This document shows positions 5,102 through 9,165 of a DNA stretch of 9,165 bases, one piece after another. The stretch is from the NCBI GenBank assembly GCA_964619285.1, contig CAZUCT010000276.1, forward strand, positions 1-9,165, given 5' to 3'. A program made the translations under genes and the position numbers. Below the pieces are notes generated by a model. It was not told the DNA's origin. It made no database searches and worked only from the letters and a program-made list of their open reading frames with translations. The number at the start of each line of letters is the position of its first letter. Positions within the stretch are counted from its first letter, which is position 1. The stretch comes from CALKCV01 sp964619285. Its GTDB lineage: Bacteria > Cyanobacteriota > Cyanobacteriia > Cyanobacteriales > Microcoleaceae.

Positions 5102-6736
5102 TTACCAAGTTACCAGATTGCTCAACTGTTCTAATTTCTTTGGTCCGATACCGGGAACTTCATCTAGATCGGCTAAAGAAGTAAAGGGTTTTGCTGCTCT
5201 GGCTTTGATAATTTCTTCTGCTAATTTTGGTCCTATTCCCGGCAAGGTTTCTAACTCTTCTTGACTGGCAAGATTCAAATTAACTTTTTCTCCAGGAGTT
5301 CTAAAAATCCCCGGTATTGATTCGATCGCAACGCAGTTTTCTTCCTGCTCTTTTACCTTTTTTAAGACTGCTTGTGGCACGCCAAAAGCGGCATTTTGGT
5401 ACAGCCTGTCAAACTCTCGTTGAAAATGAGCGGCTACCGTAGGATTTTCAACTATTAATAAAGTTTCGTCGTTAGTAAAATTGGCATTATCGCTCCAATT
5501 ATGAGAACCGGCGATCGCTATTTTACCGTCGATAACTGCGAACTTATGATGCAAGCGATCGCCGGGCGGTAAAGCAGGTTTTCCTACCGTAAAAATCGGA
5601 TTTTTCCAAGGACGATTTCCCGGCTGATATTTACAATTATTAGCTAAAGCAACCCCCATCAGATCCAAAGCGCCGCTGTAATGACGGTAAACGAAATTAG
5701 AATCGATTAATCCCCTTATTTCTACCCCCGCTTCCTGCCGAGTTTCCAAATAATCTACTAAAACTTGTTCTGAAAATACAAATAAGGCAAAATCTATAGT
5801 TTTTCTAGCTTTATTTAAAGTTTCAGCGATGGAAGCATTAACGCTATTTTGCCAAGAGAATCTTTGAGAAGTGGGAGCAAAACGCACCCCAACTTTTCCC
5901 TCGCCAATTTTAACTGGCTGCAAAGGTCGCAACGGCTTTTGAACGCCAAATTTACTATCTAATTTGCCCCCAGGGCCATCGCCCCACATCAAGTTAAATT
6001 CTTCAGTAAATAAATTAGCTAATTCGGCGCTATCAATCTTCAATAAATTATTAGCATTACCGCGACTTGTAGGTTCGTCAAAATCGCCATGAGTGCCGCT
6101 AGTGGTAAAGTTTGCCGAAGTAACTATAGTAGTTTGGCCGTCAACGACGACAAATTTATGGTGCATCAGGCCCGTACCTTTGGAACCGTCCGCAGTATCG
6201 TCTAATAACGGCACTCCAGCATTGGCCAGAATTACCAGCGCATCTCTCCGGTTAATTTCTGCTTGACTTAACTGCCCGTCGGCGTTAATGTCTGCCAGTT
6301 GGAAAAATTCTTCGTAGCGATGTCGATCGCGATCGAGCAGTTGAGGGACTTCGGCCTCCGTTAAACTACTTAGAGGGCGATTGTATTGATTCTCAATAAT
6401 TACCCTAACTCGCACTCCGGCTTGGTGTCTCTCTGCCAAAGCAAGGGCCACATCGGGCAATTGCAATTCCTGAACTGCTACATCTGCCGTTGACTTTGCC
6501 CCAGCAATAGTCTCGACAATAATCTCTTCCAAATTGTCCCCCTGTCTGGGTTGGTGGCGATAGGGTTCGGTATAAGTTGAAGCTTGGGAGTGATTGAAGT
6601 AAGCTTCAATAAAGGGGTCTTGGGGTAAAGGGGCCAGGGTTGGTCTTGGTTGCTGAAACTCAGACTCCTTTTTGGGACAGGCTGTCAGGCTAATAACTAA
6701 TAGCAAGACCGAGCAGACGCGCAGTAGTACGAACAT
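5102..6736 (-). CDS. Lipoprotein with two PLD HKD motifs, EF-hand loop and HhH tail
   Basis: With the ATG at 6736 the product has 544 residues. A short signal peptide ends in the lipobox LTAC (Cys20), predicting a lipid-anchored protein outside the cytoplasmic membrane. Two phospholipase D-superfamily sites are intact: His192/Lys194/Asp199 in LMHHKFVVVDG and His396/Lys398/Asp403 in LHHKFAVIDG, each followed by the usual Ser/Asn strand. Just before the first site is a canonical 12-residue EF-hand loop (149-160, DINADGQLSQAE), suggesting calcium binding. The C-terminus carries two helix-hairpin-helix motifs (LPGIGPK near 498-504, VPGIGPK near 527-533) in a ComEA-like arrangement that binds DNA in known relatives. 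A surface nuclease acting on extracellular DNA is my inference; a phospholipase is the alternative. The frame stays open to a TTG at 6808 and a GTG at 6745 lies in frame, but ATG gives the best signal peptide. TATGAT at 6813-6808 could be a -10 element. Confidence 0.88.
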   Translation of the reverse strand: MFVLLRVCSVLLLVISLTACPKKESEFQQPRPTLAPLPQDPFIEAYFNHSQASTYTEPYRHQPRQGDNLEEIIVETIAGAKSTADVAVQELQLPDVALALAERHQAGVRVRVIIENQYNRPLSSLTEAEVPQLLDRDRHRYEEFFQLADINADGQLSQAEINRRDALVILANAGVPLLDDTADGSKGTGLMHHKFVVVDGQTTIVTSANFTTSGTHGDFDEPTSRGNANNLLKIDSAELANLFTEEFNLMWGDGPGGKLDSKFGVQKPLRPLQPVKIGEGKVGVRFAPTSQRFSWQNSVNASIAETLNKARKTIDFALFVFSEQVLVDYLETRQEAGVEIRGLIDSNFVYRHYSGALDLMGVALANNCKYQPGNRPWKNPIFTVGKPALPPGDRLHHKFAVIDGKIAIAGSHNWSDNANFTNDETLLIVENPTVAAHFQREFDRLYQNAAFGVPQAVLKKVKEQEENCVAIESIPGIFRTPGEKVNLNLASQEELETLPGIGPKLAEEIIKARAAKPFTSLADLDEVPGIGPKKLEQLSNLVTW

Positions 6737-7007
6737 AAGATGCACTGGTGTTAAAACAACCCGCGAGCTATTTCTGGTAGGGTTATTATTCACAAATTGA
6801 TTATTCAATCATAACATCGGTGCTTTTACCTCTAATTGGCAATAATTCTTAACATTAATTCTCTCCAAAATTGATGGATGGGAAAAAATCTCTTTTGGGA
6901 TGGGAATAGTTGTGGGAATTTTTGCTATTAAAGTTTTAAGAGCAGCAATTAGGGTTAACTTTTTGCTGCAAGTACATCAATGCAGATCGTCCCTTGTTTG
7001 TCAAGCT

Positions 7008-7025
7008 AACGAGCGATCGCTCGTT
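7008..7025. repeat. 18-bp perfect palindrome centred on HIP1
   Basis: AACGAGCGATCGCTCGTT is self-complementary over all 18 bases, with the HIP1 octamer GCGATCGC at its centre (7013-7020). The symmetry extends five bases on each side of HIP1, which is not needed for a HIP1 site and could indicate an operator between two divergent genes. Confidence 0.6.
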
Positions 7026-7060
7026 CTTATCTTCATACTCAACTCGAAGTCAATTAATTA

Positions 7061-7094
7061 TAAGAGCTAAGAGTAAGAGTTAAGAGTTAAGAGT
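7061..7094. repeat. Heptamer STRR array, TAAGAGT family
   Basis: The array reads TAAGAGC, TAAGAGT, AAGAGT (one base short), TAAGAGT, TAAGAGT. It lies upstream of the gene at 7222 and represents a third heptamer sequence type, distinct from the TGGGGAA and TAATTG types. Confidence 0.75.
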
Positions 7095-7221
7095 AGATTA
7101 AAATAACAAACATCGAGACAGAGCCGAATTGATTCGACCTTCCGATACTTCAACCAAAAGCATCGATTGAGGCTTAACTCTATTGATAGATGCGACTATA
7201 AATAAAGGATGTGAATGTTTT

Positions 7222-7623
7222 ATGCCTAGAAGAAAAAGAACTTTTCCCTGCGGCCATAAAGGATATGGTAGAAAGTGTCATCGCTGCGAACAAGAACGGC
7301 AGGCACAAGAAAAAGCAGAACGCGAACTGACGCAAAAAAAAGAGAAAAAACTTGAATGGGAAGCTACATTTGCTGACGATTTAATAGATCTTAGAGGTCT
7401 TCCCGACTATGTAGTGGTTAAAGCTAGATCGATTATTTCTGGCTTAACTGATAACAAGAGTTATAGAGAATACGGAGGCAAAAGATTGAGACACAATAGG
7501 TTTATAGTCAGCATTCCAGTGACGCGAAACTACCGCATGATTTGTGAAGACTTTGGCAGTTATGTGGTTCCCCAAAAAGTTATGTCCCACGAGGATTATA
7601 ATGTTTGCAAACCGGGTAGTTAG
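7222..7623 (+). CDS. Small zinc-motif protein with RelE/ParE-like domain
   Basis: The 133-residue product starts MPRRKRTFPCGHKGYG. It has a Cys-x-His-x6-Cys-x2-Cys motif (Cys10, His12, Cys19, Cys22) that should bind one zinc. A charged Gln/Glu/Lys-rich helix follows (about 23-45). The C-terminal domain (46-133) has the layout of RelE/ParE/HigB-type proteins: a helical pair around GLPDYVVVKARSIISGL, then strands with KRLRHNRF, NYRMI and a closing SHEDYN. I believe it matches a cyanobacterial zinc-binding family (DUF7682), recalled without a search. Toxin activity is not established, and no antitoxin gene lies beside it. I chose ATG 7222 over an in-frame ATG at 7183 because the conserved MPRRKRTFPCGH opening begins there and AAAGGA lies upstream at 7204-7209, although its 12-nt spacing is long. 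The cysteine desulfurase gene follows 107 bp later on the same strand. Confidence 0.85.
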   Translation: MPRRKRTFPCGHKGYGRKCHRCEQERQAQEKAERELTQKKEKKLEWEATFADDLIDLRGLPDYVVVKARSIISGLTDNKSYREYGGKRLRHNRFIVSIPVTRNYRMICEDFGSYVVPQKVMSHEDYNVCKPGS

Positions 7624-7691
7624 TTAAAGCAAACCAGCTCGAACCAGTAAATTTCAGTCAATTTCAGCTAAAGGCCAACGCAGGCAAATAG

Positions 7692-7706
7692 CTGGCTGAA
7701 GGCCAG
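7692..7706. repeat. Small hairpin CTGGC-TGAAG-GCCAG
   Basis: This 5-bp stem with a 5-nt loop lies in the 107-bp gap before the cysteine desulfurase gene, ending 14 bp before its AGAGGA site. It is too small and lacks a T-tract to be called a terminator. A modest effect on translation is possible. Confidence 0.25.
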
Positions 7707-7720
7707 ACCATTGAGGCAAT

Positions 7721-7726
7721 AGAGGA
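7721..7726 (+). promoter_or_regulatory. Ribosome binding site AGAGGA of the cysteine desulfurase gene
   Basis: AGAGGA ends four bases before the ATG at 7731. It is the strongest Shine-Dalgarno match in the window and fixes the start. Confidence 0.6.
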
Positions 7727-7730
7727 AACT

Positions 7731-8903
7731 ATGCAAATTTACCTAGACTATAGCGCGACAACGCCACCACGTTCGGAAGCGATCGCCGCTATGCAATCCG
7801 TCCTAACCCAACAGTGGGGCAACCCTTCCAGCTTACACGAATGGGGTCAAAGGGCGGCGACCATCGTAGAACAGGCCAGAATGCAGGTGGCAAGCATGAT
7901 TCACGCCCCGCCCGATTCCATTGTCTTTACTTCTGGAGGTACGGAAGCTGACAATATGGCCATTATGGGGGTGGCGAGGCGCTACCAGGAACCCCAACAT
8001 CTGATTGTGTCTGACGTCGAACATTCGGCCATCGCCGAAACGGTAAGATTGCTGGAACGATGGGGATGGCAGGTGACGAGGTTGCCAGTAAACCGCCAAG
8101 GCAGAATAGATCCTCTCGATTTACAAGTGGCACTCCAACCAAATACGGTTTTAGTGTCGGTAATTTTCGGTCAAAGCGAGGTCGGAACTCTCCAACCTAT
8201 AGAGGCACTAGGCAAGATTGCCCGCGCTAATGGGGTTCTCTTCCACACCGATGCGGTTCAAGTGGCGGGGCGTTTGCCAGTTGACGTGCGAAAGTTGCCC
8301 GTAGATCTGCTGTCTCTTTCCAGTCATAAAATTTATGGCCCCCAAGGTTCGGGCGCTTTGTATGTCGGTCAAGATGTTGAGTTGGTGCCGCTACTGTCCG
8401 GGGGCGGACAAGAGTTGAAGTTGCGATCGGGTACCCAGGCGGTGCCAATTATTGCCGGTTTTGGGGTGGCGGCGGAGTTGGCGGCCTTGGAAATGGCGGC
8501 GGAAACTCCCAGGTTGATAAGATTGCGCGATCGCCTTTTTGATGCCTTGGCCGATAATCCTTATCTCACTCCGACGGGCGATCGCCTCCACCGACTCCCC
8601 CACCACGTCAGTTTTTGTCTGAATTTGCCTAATTCTGATGGGGAGAACGTTACTGGTAAGACTATCGTCCGTCAGATGAACTTGGCGGGTATCGGTATTA
8701 GTGCCGGTTCTGCCTGTCATAGCGGCAAACTGACTCCGAGTCCGATTTTGGTGGCCATGGGTTATGACGATAGGGAGGCCGTTAGGGGCATTCGTCTGAC
8801 TTTGGGAAGGGATACCACCGAAGCGGATATCGACTGGACGGCTCTGGTTCTGGGTCAGATTTTAGAACGTTTGTTGCCTCAGCGGTTGGCGGTTGGGGTT
8901 TAG
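7731..8903 (+). CDS. Cysteine desulfurase, NifS/IscS class
   Basis: This PLP enzyme converts cysteine to alanine and passes the sulfur, as a persulfide, to iron-sulfur cluster assembly or other acceptors in the cytoplasm. The 390 residues are full length. Visible features are GGTEADN (69-75, phosphate pocket), His98 in DVEHSA (stacks on PLP), HTDAVQ (172-177, Asp174 and Gln177 contact the cofactor), the Schiff-base lysine Lys200 in SSHK, LRSGTQ (231-236) and the persulfide cysteine Cys329 in GSACHSG. It belongs to the NifS/IscS-like class and not the SufS class, and it resembles the housekeeping cyanobacterial version. No iscU, nifU or suf gene is adjacent, so its partner is encoded elsewhere. 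I leave the symbol blank because cyanobacteria carry several paralogues. The gene is followed by a stack of terminator hairpins. Confidence 0.95.
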   Translation: MQIYLDYSATTPPRSEAIAAMQSVLTQQWGNPSSLHEWGQRAATIVEQARMQVASMIHAPPDSIVFTSGGTEADNMAIMGVARRYQEPQHLIVSDVEHSAIAETVRLLERWGWQVTRLPVNRQGRIDPLDLQVALQPNTVLVSVIFGQSEVGTLQPIEALGKIARANGVLFHTDAVQVAGRLPVDVRKLPVDLLSLSSHKIYGPQGSGALYVGQDVELVPLLSGGGQELKLRSGTQAVPIIAGFGVAAELAALEMAAETPRLIRLRDRLFDALADNPYLTPTGDRLHRLPHHVSFCLNLPNSDGENVTGKTIVRQMNLAGIGISAGSACHSGKLTPSPILVAMGYDDREAVRGIRLTLGRDTTEADIDWTALVLGQILERLLPQRLAVGV

Positions 8904-8914
8904 GTACAAAAATT

Positions 8915-8957
8915 AAAAAACCGGGTTTTTTCACACTGTTAAGAAACCCGGTTTTTT
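8915..8957 (+). terminator. Primary terminator of the cysteine desulfurase gene
   Basis: A perfect 14-bp stem (8915-8928 with 8944-8957) begins 11 bp after the stop codon. It has a six-A left flank, a GC core CCGGG/CCCGG and a six-T right flank, with a 15-nt loop. The layout is that of a rho-independent terminator and reads as one on both strands. Confidence 0.8.
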
Positions 8958-8987
8958 GAAACTATTAAGAAACCCGGTTTTTTGAAA
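8936..8987. repeat. 26-bp tandem repeat, two copies
   Basis: Copies at 8936-8961 and 8962-8987 are directly contiguous and differ at one position (G8938 against A8964). Each contains AAACCCGG followed by six T, so the duplication doubles the descending arm and T-tract of the terminator. Confidence 0.85.
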
Positions 8988-9008
8988 AAGCCGGGTTTCT
9001 GGCTTTTT
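8968..9008 (+). terminator. Second terminator region with two competing stems
   Basis: Two stems overlap here. AGAAACCCGG (8968-8977) pairs with CCGGGTTTCT (8991-9000). Alternatively AAAAAGCC (8985-8992) pairs with GGCTTTTT (9001-9008) around an 8-nt loop. The two cannot form together because they share 8991-8992. The second resembles a classical terminator with a T-run in its right arm and would back up the upstream one. Confidence 0.6.
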
Positions 9009-9040
9009 ACTAATTTGACCCTGGTGACTTTGGTGAATCT

Positions 9041-9066
9041 GGTGGCGAGTATCCAGACTCGCCACC
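9041..9066. repeat. 10-bp hairpin GGTGGCGAGT / ACTCGCCACC
   Basis: Perfect 10-bp arms (9041-9050 and 9057-9066) surround a 6-nt loop. A wider inverted pair, AATCTGGTG (9036-9044) and CACCAGATT (9103-9111), overlaps it and offers an alternative fold. It lies in the gene-free end of the window and looks like a palindromic intergenic repeat. Confidence 0.55.
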
Positions 9067-9119
9067 CATTTAATAGTTTTCCGAAATAGAAAGAACAAAA
9101 CTCACCAGATTTTTGATAC

Positions 9120-9142
9120 TCTGCGTGCTAAAGCAGCGCAGA
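9120..9142. repeat. Bulged hairpin TCTGCG...CGCAGA at the window end
   Basis: Outer arms TCTGCG (9120-9125) and CGCAGA (9137-9142) enclose TGCT-AA-AGCA, with G9136 unpaired. Arm sequence, arm length, inner 4-bp helix and single bulge match the hairpin at 25-47, although the inner sequence differs and the bulge is on the other side. Confidence 0.45.
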
Positions 9143-9165
9143 TTCTTAATTCATCCAAAACTGAA

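Larger units (their letters stand above)
6809..7221. other. Divergent intergenic gap, no gene seen
   Basis: This stretch separates the leftward lipoprotein gene from the rightward zinc-motif gene. I find no coding region or RNA gene. It contains a 7-bp hairpin GCAGCAA / TTGCTGC (6942-6948 and 6963-6969), an 18-bp palindrome around a HIP1 site (7008-7025) and a heptamer array (7061-7094). TTAACT (7174-7179), a 17-nt spacer and TATAAA (7197-7202) resemble a promoter for the gene at 7222 but would leave a leader of only about 13 nt, so I hold that weakly. Confidence 0.5.

Noticed and set aside
5102..6808. Cardiolipin synthase
   Set aside because: The two HKD motifs alone would fit, but the lipobox, EF-hand loop and DNA-binding HhH tail, and the lack of N-terminal membrane helices, do not.
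7183..7221. Upstream ATG at 7183 as the start of the zinc-motif gene
   Set aside because: The extra 13 residues precede the conserved MPRRKRTFPCGH opening and would overlap the weak promoter-like TATAAA.
7183..7730. Classical toxin-antitoxin operon
   Set aside because: No partner frame of antitoxin size lies upstream or downstream on the same strand, and the next gene is a cysteine desulfurase.
8391..8720. Open minus-strand frame of 109 codons inside the cysteine desulfurase gene
   Set aside because: It is a shadow of the GC-richer coding strand; its product is basic and featureless.
8936..8987. CRISPR-like repeat
   Set aside because: There are only two copies, contiguous with no spacer, and the unit is the arm of a terminator.

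Overview
The window looks like chromosomal DNA of a cyanobacterium, probably a filamentous Oscillatoriales-type genome. The order-level placement is inference. Direct evidence is ten perfect copies of the cyanobacterial HIP1 octamer GCGATCGC, heptameric short tandem repeats (STRR) in four gene gaps, and proteins that match cyanobacterial family versions from memory: a RibF, an armadillo-type membrane protein, a zinc-motif small protein and a NifS-like cysteine desulfurase. There are seven convincing protein genes. I see no tRNA, rRNA, CRISPR array or transposase gene.

Layout. 1-237 holds no gene. It has several hairpins, the strongest being a perfect 21-bp stem at 155-200 that probably terminates the leftward genes. 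238-3242 is a leftward block, transcribed in the order MBL-fold hydrolase (3242-2328), ribF (2242-1247), moxR-type AAA+ ATPase (1155-238). Gaps are 85 and 91 bp. A sigma70-like promoter (3289-3316) and an AGGA ribosome site precede the first gene, so this may be one transcription unit ending at the 155-200 hairpin. 3243-3855 is a 613-bp divergent gap with repeats and no gene. 3856-4812 encodes a rightward four-helix membrane protein with a helical, armadillo-like tail. It converges on a leftward lipoprotein gene (5102-6736) that combines two phospholipase-D HKD motifs, an EF-hand loop and a ComEA-like helix-hairpin-helix DNA-binding tail. The 289 bp between them carries heptamer arrays and a 157-bp MITE-like element with near-identical inverted ends.

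The right third contains a small rightward gene (7222-7623) joining a Cys/His zinc motif to a RelE/ParE-like fold, then a cysteine desulfurase (7731-8903). A stack of overlapping terminator hairpins built on a 26-bp tandem repeat follows, and further palindromes run to the window end.

The genes do not form one obvious pathway. RibF (FMN/FAD synthesis) and the cysteine desulfurase (sulfur mobilisation) are housekeeping. MoxR, MBL hydrolase and armadillo protein have only family-level assignments. The points most worth a second look are the HKD/EF-hand/HhH lipoprotein, the zinc-RelE fusion with no visible antitoxin, and the repeat ecology of the gaps: heptamer arrays ending in a shared TTAGCAAAAAGC box, and the MITE-like element.
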